Assembly (NCBI GenBank): GCA_037178675.1
Contig: JAYMGJ010000227.1
Span: 1 to 64,000, forward strand
Direction of reading: 5' to 3'
Source of the DNA: Scleroderma bovista
Lineage: Eukaryota; Basidiomycota; Agaricomycetes; Boletales; Sclerodermataceae
Length of the DNA stretch: 64,000 bases
The translations under genes and the position numbers were made by a program. Position 1 is the stretch's first letter, and every line of letters begins with the position of its first letter. Positions 47,100-56,663 of the stretch are shown here, in pieces. The notes under the pieces were generated by a model. The model saw only the letters and a program-made list of their open reading frames with translations. It was not told the origin of the DNA and ran no database searches.

Positions 47100-50000
47100 A
47101 TGGGGAAGTCCAAGGTAGTAAAAGTAGGCCCCTCTACACCTGTAACACAGGTGACATGGAAGACAGTAAGATCTGGTAGACAGTCCAAGGACAAGATTGT
47201 CAAGGCTCCACCCCGGAAAAAGGCACGCATTGAAAGAGCTGATGATCAGTCTCCCACTCGCGCTGGTTCATCGGCATTGGAGCACACCAGTTTCCTTCCA
47301 GATGAGCCTGTAGAGGCATATTCTATGACAGATGATCCACCCCTGCGAGCATGTAAATTGCCAAGGAACCAGGTCTGATGCACCTTCCACACTCTTAATA
47401 TATATCTCATCGAATCATAGGACCACTATCTGCGAGACTGGCTGCCCTGGAAAGGCAAATATTTGTCAGTGCTCCTGGAAATGGAGGCACCCCCTGCATC
47501 AAGGATCTGTATGCGGTGTGGAAAGGATGGGGCAATTAGGTGCACTGAATGTGCTCATAGGCCAATCTTCTGCACAAACTGTTGCCTTGATACACACGAG
47601 GTCGGTCCCTTCCATCGGATTCAGAGGTGGACTGGAAGCTTCTTTGAGGACTTCTCTCTTCGCCTGGTGGGTCAGTTCTTTCACCATATCCACATGTTAA
47701 TTAATAAAGCAGATTGGATTTGTAATGCACTTGGGCCACGGTGGAAAACCATGTCCTAGTGGAGGGTATAGCCGCGGGAATAATGCAAGTGATGATGAAG
47801 ATGCTTGGGAAGATGTGGAGGACGATGGGAGCCCACCTCATCTAGCTAGACCACGGGACCGAAGTTTCCTAACTTTGGTGCACACTAATGGGGTGCACTT
47901 TTGCGACATTCGGTACTGCAGCTGTGATGGTTCAGAGGATTCACATCTGCAACTTATGATGGCTGGCCTTTTCCCTGCGACAACAAAAAGTCCCAGGACT
48001 GCATTTACCTTCCAGGTGCTGGATGATTTTATCCGGGACAATGTGGAATGTGGCACCACTGCGATGAACTACTATAGTAAATTGCAGAGACTAACATCCA
48101 ATGCATTCCCACATGCGGTGCCAGTAAGTGAAGTAACCTTTTGTTTACCGCGGCACTGACACCGCGGATGAAATAGAATAGGTACAGAGATCTGCTGAGG
48201 TTGTCAAGGGCATGGAGATTGTTGAAGCTTCTCAAGTGGCAAGGATTCCACGGAATCTCGGAGGAACCTGGGCCAGGGGAGCTGGTCCTCTTTTGCCCCG
48301 CATGTCCCCAACCTGGGGTAAATTTACCGCCCGCGGGAGGGGTCGATCTCACACAGTGAGTATAGGTTGTAATTATTCTATTATTTGCAAATACAACTGA
48401 TTTGTACAGCTGGAAATATTCGAGGATCATTGCTATGGATGGAAATTTCAAAGCCGAACATATGTTGCTCAAACAAGCTCCAAACGAAGTCTGGTTGATG
48501 GATGGAAAAGGGTTCATGGTAACATCGCAGCCTTATAAGTCCTATTTAGCAGGAAGCACAAATCGAGTGGAGGTATGACCTCTTTTACTTGAGCAGCGGT
48601 AATTCCTCATGTTGCCATTAGAAATCGGACTGTAGCAATCATTGTGCGGTCAATCAGGCCAATACTAGTCGAAGTCAGTTGGCATCAACTGGAATTGGTG
48701 GATGTGCCTGTGCTAGACATGGGTGCTTTGTTCCGCATGCCATGGTTGATTTCCAAAAAGGAGAGCAGTATGTCCGCGGCTCCCATATAAAATCGCTTCA
48801 TTGACCCGCGGATAGGCAAGTCAACATGGATTATTCCTTGGTGCATGCAGTGCATCACAGAATGGACCACCAACAGCGGGTGGTAAACTTCTATGACATC
48901 AATTGTCAATACAGCAAAAACCTGTATCGGCGTATAGAAGAGAACCGGTTTTTGTCTCTCCCACCCAGACTGAAGATTCAACCCGGCATTGGTATATGGC
49001 ATGTCCATGGACATCAATCGGAATGTTTCATGAGGTATTCCCCTAATTTCATTCCTGGAGTAGGCAATGTGGACGGGGAAATAATGGAGACTCTCTGGTC
49101 GTCCTTAAATATTATTTCCCCCTCCACCCGGGGAATGGCTGCCCCTCATCGGCAGGAAATGCTGGACTTCCAAATGAATGACAGTAATTTCTTGAAGATG
49201 GTCCGCATGCGTGAGTGATCCTTAATTGCGGGTATTGCACCGGTATTCAAATATTCCAGCTTTGTCATTGAAGAGGAAACTAACTGCCGCCCAACGGAAT
49301 CTTTCATCATCTCGTTATGCCTTTGCTACTTTGGATACAACTGTGCCTGAAGACATTCGTGATATTTGGAAGGCCCAAGAGTCGAAGGCACTTGTGGAGA
49401 GGCTATCCAATCCAACGGCCATGGATATATTTGAAGTTCGGTTAGAAAAGGGTATGTCCTCGTGTAATACATACAGAACAAGGCTGAAATCCCATGGCAA
49501 GCACCAAGTATTAAATCCATGGAGATTAGCCTCATAGAAATGCAAGCCGCGGCAGGGGCACTGCGAGGATCCGCCACATGGATGGCAAGGGCCTTGAAGG
49601 TGGAGGAGTCTCAGATAGTGCTCTTATTGGATGCACGCAGGATCGATTCAAGAACTACCGAAAGCCAAAGGCTTGACATTTCCCGCCGTCACAACAGGCT
49701 ACAGTCTCAAATCAATAGCTTGTTGCAGACCATGGCACCATTTGTTGGGGCCGACTGGGACAGTGGACTTGATAGCCGTGACAATGGTGACCCAGGGAGT
49801 GATGAAGATGGTATTTTCGTTACTGTATCCCCAGGGAATGCAGAACATGCCATACTGCCGCTGCCTTCCTATATGGGATTGCCGCGGTGCAGTGAATTGG
49901 AGCTGAATGGCCTGGTGGAGCAAGAACTTCAGCTCAGACAAGGCCAGGCCAATGATGCTCTGCATGAAATACGGCTTGCTCTCGCAGACAAGGCAATTTT

Positions 50001-50585
50001 ATTTCACACAGAGGTCCAACATGGGAAAAACTATGCTGTGACAACCCGCGCTTGGAAAAAGGTATTGACCTGGACACCTTGGTCAAAAGATATTCTGCGG
50101 TCTATAATCAGTGTGAAAAGCAAATGGTTGCTTTGGGAGCTGACCAAAGCATTCTTGACTGGTATCAAATACTGAACAAGAAGGATCTCACAGTGAGTAC
50201 CGCGGTGTCCGATCCCAATGCAAGGGGCCATCGCCATGACTCCTTGGCATGGTTCTGGACTATGGACATTCCAAAGGACACTGATAAAAATGATTGGATG
50301 TCAGAGTGTAAGCTTTGAAATCTTCGGTCATATATACCTACTTAACAATTTCAAATAGTTTACCGGGTTCATTGGTTACGGGCGAAGGCAAGACAAGATC
50401 GATGGACTGAGGAGGTGGACCTCATAATTTCAGAACAGGGTTGGACACATAACTTCTTCAGAAAGCGGGCAAACTTCTGGGAGGAAAAAGCAGCGAAAGC
50501 AGCATTGGACTGTGACCGCAGCATGGCATGTTATTCAGCAAGGCAATATGACATGTACAACAAATTGAGTAAACTTTGCCAATAG
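47100..50585 (+). CDS. KDZ transposase with CxC2-like cysteine cluster
   Basis: An RNase H-fold transposase of the Kyakuja-Dileera-Zisupton group, which would cut and move the element. After a basic leader comes the cysteine cluster (C-x2-C, C-x2-C, C-x2-C and two His, about 47,510-47,625) and the marker VMHLGHGGKPCP (about 47,718). Acidic catalytic candidates are the Asp in MDGNFKAEHM (about 48,436), the Asp in YDINCQYSKN (about 48,893) and the Glu in DGEIMETLW (about 49,073). The C-terminal half has KDZ-type helices ending with KLSKLCQ and a stop near 50,583. About ten short introns are needed. One defect is suspected: a run of five A at 50,056-50,060, where a sixth A would keep the frame. 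The N-terminus is taken from the ATG at 47,100. Confidence 0.87.
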
Positions 50586-50895
50586 ATGATTGTTTGTATT
50601 ATTTTTACATCCTGGGAATTGGAGATGATGAGTTGTGGCCGCGGTGTGCAAAGCTATGGTTGGCAAACATGCTGTGCCAATATTGGTGAATAGCACTTAC
50701 CCTACCATGTCACCTAAGCCCATTACCATCCAAGGCCATCCAAAATATCTCACAGGATACTTGAGTTACTATACCTTTATGCAGCCGTGGTGTTAATGGC
50801 TTCCCCAATAAGTATTCTTTTGATTGTTCAGAAGCCACCCATTGAACACCACATGCATAATAATTCTACATTTTATGTGTCATTATGGAATACAT

Positions 50896-51694
50896 TCAAT
50901 GGTCTGTTCCCCTCCAAAGTTTGTCCGTGGACACCGCCCACTTCTCCTCCAGCTCATCGGGAGAATCTGTTAGGTATTCCACCATGCTCATGCGGTCGAC
51001 GAGATGATGTAATCGTGCATTTTGACAAAAGATCTTCTCATCCACTTCGTTCAAGAGATGCTGGGTTTGTAATTTGATATCCTCGATCCCCAACCCCGCG
51101 GTTTCATTGACTTTGAATAGGCTCGGAATGCCATAATCCCCTGGCTGCAATGAATGATGATTAGCAATGTGTTTTCATATCGTTGTGAACTCACCTGGTT
51201 CTGCGGAAAGAATTGCTGTGCCTCTCTGACTAGCTGGCTGAGTGTTTGCCGCAGTACCGCATTGCCAGGGATACCCCATACCCACCATTCTCCCGGTGTG
51301 GCCCATGGACTGTGGACTCTGGCTTCCGCGGGATATGCCTTGAAGACCTCGATGGTTTTGATCTGGCGCATCAATGTTGGTGCATCTGGGTCCCCAATAG
51401 ACACCCATTCCATGACTTGAGCTGCAACCGCGGGAACCTGCATCACCAGCCCATGCTTGTTGCACACCACAAGTAATCGCTCCAAAATTGCCTGCAGGAT
51501 TGGTCATCCCATTTGATGTGATTGGAATTCAAGCATCGCACCACTTCCGCCAATACATGGGCATGCCAATCGATCTTCTCCCACAGCGAATCTTCCCCTC
51601 TCTGCTGCAAAGCATGTATGAACCGACGGAATCTGATACCCGCATATTGTAAAGTAGCCGAGAGTGTGCGTGCGTGAATACTGGAGGAATCCAT
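50896..51694 (-). CDS. KDZ cargo gene D: unknown protein
   Basis: Start ATG at 51,694, three exons. Exon 1 (to about 51,500) encodes TLSATLQYAGIRFRRFIHAL and EKIDWHAHVLAEVVRCLNS. Exon 2 (about 51,490-51,195) carries VVCNKHGLVMQVPAV, QVMEWVSIGDPDAP and a Trp-rich WATPGEWWVWGIPGN. Exon 3 (about 51,147-50,896) is helical (LLNEVDEKIFCQNARLHHL) and acidic. No known domain is recognised. It is transcribed away from the TET/JBP gene, with 871 bases between starts, so the two may be co-regulated. Confidence 0.6.
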
Positions 51695-52565
51695 GGGTGT
51701 AGAATGGGGAGTAATGATTGATATTTATAATTGATCCACCAACATTCCCACGTACGGCCTACCATTGTTTATCAAACAATGACCCCCCACCCAGTTGGCA
51801 TTGATCAATATCACCCATTGCTCCCGCGGATATATAATTAGTTCATCCCTTTTCTCCTATCTATATGTGATTAGTATGTCTGGATTTCAATTAGATATCT
51901 AATCTCCCCACGATGACATATAACCGTGGTCGCAATATAAGTAATCCGCTGTGAATGCCAAATGTAAAGACAGAATTGGTCGGGGAATTGACACCTCATT
52001 ATTGCCTTTTTCTAATATGAATTGGCGATCTATTTTGTGAATCTCTCGCCGTGCCTAATGGCCGCGGCAAGTTGACCCATCGATAACAAATATCCTGCGA
52101 GATAACAATCATTCCAATGTTGGTATTATCCTCTCTTCTTTGTCAGATAATTTCTCTCCTCCTGCATTTGATATCAGCAATCAATCATATGTACTGATAC
52201 ATCACCATTGTCCGATCGGTCACCGCGGCTGGGAGCAACCTCTCCCATGGACTTTATACCAACCTGTGACATTTCAAATTGTATCAATTGCTCACCTTCT
52301 TATGTATTATTTACAGGTTTGGCCAATCAATGCTTACTGATGTGGGTTCCACCCACGGCTGATCTTCTAACATGATTTGTATCTACATGTTGGCACCACT
52401 CCAAAACAGTAAATTCCATTTCCTGTCTTTATTTTTCCTATATAATTTATTGATAGGTTTGAATTTCGTTGATTATCCAGCTATCACCCCTCAATCTACC
52501 CATGGTTGCCACATAAATATTCTACAATATCCCGGCTTTGCTTGTGTCCTATTTAGCTCCCCTTC
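51695..52565. promoter_or_regulatory. Divergent promoter region of cargo gene D and the TET/JBP gene
   Basis: 871 AT-rich bases between opposite starts with CCGCGG at 51,824, 52,062 and 52,223. CpG sites here could make expression of the dioxygenase sensitive to methylation, which is inference only. Confidence 0.4.
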
Positions 52566-53825
52566 ATGGCTGCTCCTGTGTCTTACCCCACTGATTATCA
52601 TCTTTCCAACCAAGTTGCTGGTTATATGCGACACCGCTTTTGTTCCTTGGCATTCCTGGACTCCAGCACCGCGGCACCGCCTGTTCCCCTTGACCTCCCA
52701 GTTGACCTTTCCGTTGGGATGCACCAGATGGTTGCAACTTTAGTGACCGCATATAATCATTGCAGTATGCCTCGTTCATGTCTCTTCCTCCAGTGCTCAT
52801 CTGTGTCCAGTTGACTCTGGTGTTGACCTCATCCGGCTTGCTGAATCATTGGCATCCATGGAGCCTGGGACCACTGCGGATAGGGAGCAAGCCTTCCTTA
52901 CCAAGTTCCCTGCTACTATTTCAGGTCTTATCGATGAACCAGCGATGATTTTTGGGGAGGGGGGAATTGTAGCTTTGTGGTATCTTCCTGGTGCCCTGGC
53001 ACGCCCAACACAGGTATGATCCGATACCTCTTCTGTTCATCATTTTCTATAATACCTGTAGACAAATATTCTGCAGGCATTAAGTCCACTCCATACACAA
53101 CTATCCGCCAGTATAACTGGCCGGACATGGTGCTCTGACCCACGGTACTTTCATCCGGCACAGGCCTTTGTGACTGGTTGTTTGGAGCTTTCTCCTGCAA
53201 GGCATCAAATGGGTCATTATGTGAGTGCTTACCATTCCTGCCATACATTCGTTAATGAAAATATATTCAGCATGAAAATGCTTCCATGTCCAGGGACCTT
53301 AATACCGCCACGGGATTCCTGTGGTTACAAGCTATGGTTCAGCCGACCTCAATTATATCGGGTGCATTGTCAATCATGCATCCACAGCTGTATGACGATG
53401 GAATGCAAGGAATTAAACTATCGGGAGATTGGTCTTCCACAAACAACCCCGGCATGAACAGGGCCTTATCCCTCTGGCCCACCCCATTTACCAATATTTC
53501 CCTTATTGCAAACTGGTCCACCCCCCTCCACCGTGATCCCCAATCCCGTGCCAGTTGGTACGATGTCATAGTAAACATGGGTGAATACACTGACTGTGTC
53601 ATGGCCATCCCTACCCTTGGCATCGAGCTGGTGTACAAGCCAGGTACCACGGTTGCATTCTCCAGGAGGCTTCTTAGGCACGGGGTAAATGCTGTAGAAG
53701 GAAACCGGCACTGTTTGACCTACTATATGAGGGATAACATTCACCATTGGGTAAGGGTTCCAAGGTGTGCGGATTGGATGAGGATTGATAGTGTGGAGAG
53801 GTTGTTGAGGCCTACCATACTGTAA
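52566..53825 (+). CDS. TET/JBP-family 2-oxoglutarate/Fe(II) dioxygenase
   Basis: TET/JBP enzymes oxidise the methyl group of 5-methylcytosine (TET) or thymine (JBP) in DNA using Fe(II), oxygen and 2-oxoglutarate. Four exons (52,566-52,764; 52,811-53,013; 53,062-53,220; 53,271-53,825) joined by GT-AG introns of 46, 48 and 50 bases give exactly 372 codons including the stop. The family blocks are present: an FGEGGIVALWYLPG strand, GALSIMHPQLYDDGMQ, the metal-binding HxD in TPLHRD (His274, Asp276), a VIVNMG strand, GTTVAFSRRLLRHGV (distal His324) and RHCLTYYMRD, which holds the 2-oxoglutarate-binding Arg (333 or 341). No stop or missing catalytic residue is seen, so it may be active. Association with KDZ transposons is documented in basidiomycetes. 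Confidence 0.88.
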
Positions 53826-54862
53826 ATACTGGAAAGGAATTTGTAGAGCTGGGATGTATATTACTATTGATATCTCTTCATAGGAGAATTAGCAAATGCA
53901 CATGGAGTGGAATTTTAGAAATGATATTGTGTGCTACAGGTGTCTGGCAACATTGCCGCGGCTACTCAGGGTTGCTTATTGGAGAAACAACACTTATTTC
54001 ACCACGGGTTATCCATATGATACATGGCTGTATGTATACCTGGTACATCAGTGGTGTCCCGCGGGTATGTCTAGGGCAATCATTGTTGTCTTGATTCTGC
54101 CGCGGATTCATTTTGTTGGGACTACTTTGTGCATTTATTCTACTACTGTGGCTTCTTTCAGGTGCGGCATGTTGCTGCGGCCATTTTGACATACCTTACG
54201 CCCAGATATCAGTCTCTGTGAGCCCAACTATTACTGTCGGCCAGTCATATATGGGCCTATCCACGTTCAATAGAAACACCATATGTCAGCCTAGCCATGT
54301 CAATGCGGGTTAGAAATTATGTGCCCTCCGTTGGGTCCGAGGCCAATGTTATTTTGGCCAACTGGTATTCCAGGTCACAACAAATCTATAGCCCACCCTT
54401 GACACACCGGATGATGCAGGTATCCACTGGCTCACCATATCTCATTGGACCCATCACACCTCAGCCCACCCGTACTACTCGGCATCACGAAATATGGGCT
54501 CACCTATACCTTAGTGACAGTTTTACCTTGGCTGGCCCATATGCTACGGCGCCGGGTAATAATAGCCTGTCCATCTCAAATGAGAACATCATAGTGTAAG
54601 CTCACTCGTGGTATACGACCTTAATAGATATGGGCTACCCTTGGTTCAGGGGACATTGCTATTTTGGCTGATGTACATGATGAGGGACAGTATATTCAAA
54701 GCCCACCTGTGCTACATGGGATAATGATAATGGCATCATATATGGGCTAGCCCGTATCACATTGCAATCATCCATTCTCAGCCCACTCATGCTACTCGTG
54801 ATGATAGAATATGGGCTCATTGGTATCTTAGGGACTATGCTATTTCAGCTCACTCATATTAC
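53826..54862. repeat. Non-coding KDZ sequence with degenerate GGGCTCACCTATACCTTA units
   Basis: After the TET/JBP stop, CCGCGG occurs at 53,956, 54,059 and 54,100. From about 54,250 a degenerate unit of roughly 100 bases recurs, with words like CCCAC(C/T)CGT(A/G)CTACTCGG and ATGGGCTCACCTATACCTTA. The array is split by the copia insertion and resumes at 60,988-61,270. No gene is called. Confidence 0.72.
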
Positions 54863-55151
54863 TGTTGAAGTTGCACATGCACCCAGCGTAAACCGTCGAC
54901 GAAGTGCGCACAAGACTGCGACCCATATTAGTGTAGACTTAGTAATAGTCCTCTTTAGAGTAGATGTTACATGTCACACGTCACACATCACAGTCATGCG
55001 TCACACTATTTGTTGTATATAAACAGTGTTCATCGCTTATATAATATAACAGCTCTTAACCAGCTACTGCTACCATCTCTGGTTGTGCACTCCACCCAAA
55101 CAGGTGAGTTGGAGTAGCAGTTCCTCTACGTATATAGGTATTGCTTCAACA
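54863..55151 (+). repeat. 5' LTR of the copia element
   Basis: 289 bases, TGTTGAAG to TTCAACA, with a TATATAAAC box near 55,015. It differs from the 3' LTR at about 12 sites, all transitions explicable by CpG decay in one or the other copy. Confidence 0.95.
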
Positions 55152-55163
55152 GGTTATGAGCCC
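55152..55163 (+). other. Primer-binding site, half-tRNA type (initiator Met)
   Basis: GGTTATGAGCCC begins directly after the 5' LTR. It is complementary to the anticodon stem-loop of eukaryotic initiator tRNA-Met, as in Drosophila copia and yeast Ty5, rather than to a tRNA 3' end. Confidence 0.8.
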
Positions 55164-55535
55164 TGTGAGTGCACTGTGTGTAGCAATGCACCAGGCAGCG
55201 CTCCAGCTCCCTGAGCGTCGCTTTAACTAGCTTGACACTGTGGACCACAGTGAGCTCCCAGCTGAGCCCCTGCACAGCCACAAGGCGAAGTCGGTCGACG
55301 ACTTGTGCCAGACAGTGAGCTCCTAGATTGAGCACCTGTACTGCCACAGGCGAAGTTCGTCGATGACTTGCGCCAACCATGGTGAACATCATCGACGACT
55401 TGCGCTGGCATGACCTAGTCTTGAGTTAGCTGTTGACAGAAGTGCTTTCACTAGCACTCAGGTGTTTCTTCTTTTCTTGCTTGTCCATTGTTGCATTCAC
55501 TTGCTGACTCCATTGACTCCCAACAGAATATCACC
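55164..55535 (+). other. copia leader with a tandem repeat
   Basis: An untranslated leader before gag. A unit of about 65-70 bases, containing GTGAGCTCC and CGACGACTTG or CGATGACTTG, occurs twice plus a part (about 55,248-55,410). It may belong to a packaging or dimerisation signal, which is inference. Confidence 0.5.
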
Positions 55536-56663
55536 ATGTCCAGTGCTCTTGACAAGATGGTTCCTGTGTTCACTGGCTCCAACTGGCAGCAGTGGCACAC
55601 TTCTATGCAGGCCTACCTCCGGGCACAAGGCCAATGGTATGTTTACTCGACAATGCAACCCGCTGACGGTCACGATGACTGTAAGGAATGGGACGACAAC
55701 ACCAAGAGAGCACTCGGTAACATCACCTTGTGCCTTGCCCCCTCGATCCAGGTCGCCGTCTCCAGCCTCGACAGCGTTAAGGAAGTCTGGGACCACCTGA
55801 AGAAGAACTTCGGTGCCCCCAGTATCGGCTCTGCCTATGCCGAGCTTAGCAAGCTCCTGGCGACTACCATTCCCGCTGGCTCCCATCCTGCTCCTGCCAT
55901 CACCAAAGTGCTTAGCCATTTCGCTTATCTCAAAGACGCCGGCTTCGAGTTCCCTGCCCCTGTGCAGGCGATGATTATTCTCTGCAAGCTCCCTCCTACT
56001 ATGGAGGTTGTAGCTCAAATCCTCAGCCAGACGTCGCTGGACGAGATTAAGAACCTCAAGCCCAATGGGATCGTCAAGGCCGCTACTCTCTCCTTCGAGC
56101 AGAAAGGCACCTCTTCACGTGGCGGTGGTAAGGGCCCCCAGGCCAACAAGCTTAGCGCTGTGAAGCGCAAGCTGGCTGACCCAAAGTTCGCCCAGCAGCA
56201 GCAGCAGCCTCACAGGCAGCAGCAGCAGCAAGGCGGGTCCAACGGCGGTACGAGCGGAAACGCTCCTGCCCAAGGACAGGGAGGCCACACACGCCGTGGC
56301 GGCAAGAAGGCTCGCGCTCGCCACGAGAACACCCAACAGGCAGCCTTTGCCACTTATGTCCACTACGATGGACCAGAACCCACTGTCGACCCTCGCGCCT
56401 TGGCTCACACTCCCGGTGCTGCCCACTACGCCCCCCCCGCATTTGAAAATACCATCAAGGCCTTCGACTTGGCACACCATCTGGGGGTAGAGCCCTCCTG
56501 CCAAACCATCCGCACCCTCGACCAAGTTGTGTCGTTGGCGAGTGCAAACCTCGTCTTGAGGAGCGCATCACAATGTATGAGGAGGATGCCATCTCCTTGG
56601 GGGATGATGAACCCTTCACCCATGAGCCTTTCGCCAACAACGAGTTCGACAAAATCGACGTGA
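55536..56663 (+). CDS. copia Gag
   Basis: The ATG at 55,536 (ACCATGTCC) begins a copia/UBN2-type Gag with FTGSNWQQWHTSMQAYL near the N-terminus and VWDHLKKNFG in the middle, then a Gln-rich and Gly/Arg-rich basic region (about 56,195-56,330). No C-x2-C-x4-H-x4-C zinc knuckle is seen, so the basic tract may bind RNA instead. The pol frame overlaps the last 90 bases in another phase, so either a programmed frameshift or a mutation separates them. Confidence 0.8.
   Translation: MSSALDKMVPVFTGSNWQQWHTSMQAYLRAQGQWYVYSTMQPADGHDDCKEWDDNTKRALGNITLCLAPSIQVAVSSLDSVKEVWDHLKKNFGAPSIGSAYAELSKLLATTIPAGSHPAPAITKVLSHFAYLKDAGFEFPAPVQAMIILCKLPPTMEVVAQILSQTSLDEIKNLKPNGIVKAATLSFEQKGTSSRGGGKGPQANKLSAVKRKLADPKFAQQQQQPHRQQQQQGGSNGGTSGNAPAQGQGGHTRRGGKKARARHENTQQAAFATYVHYDGPEPTVDPRALAHTPGAAHYAPPAFENTIKAFDLAHHLGVEPSCQTIRTLDQVVSLASANLVLRSASQCMRRMPSPWGMMNPSPMSLSPTTSSTKST

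Noticed and set aside
53286..53825. Reading the dioxygenase as a generic AlkB-like or prolyl hydroxylase enzyme
   Set aside because: The order of blocks around the HxD, the RHGV distal His and the YYMRD segment fit TET/JBP better, as does the KDZ neighbourhood.
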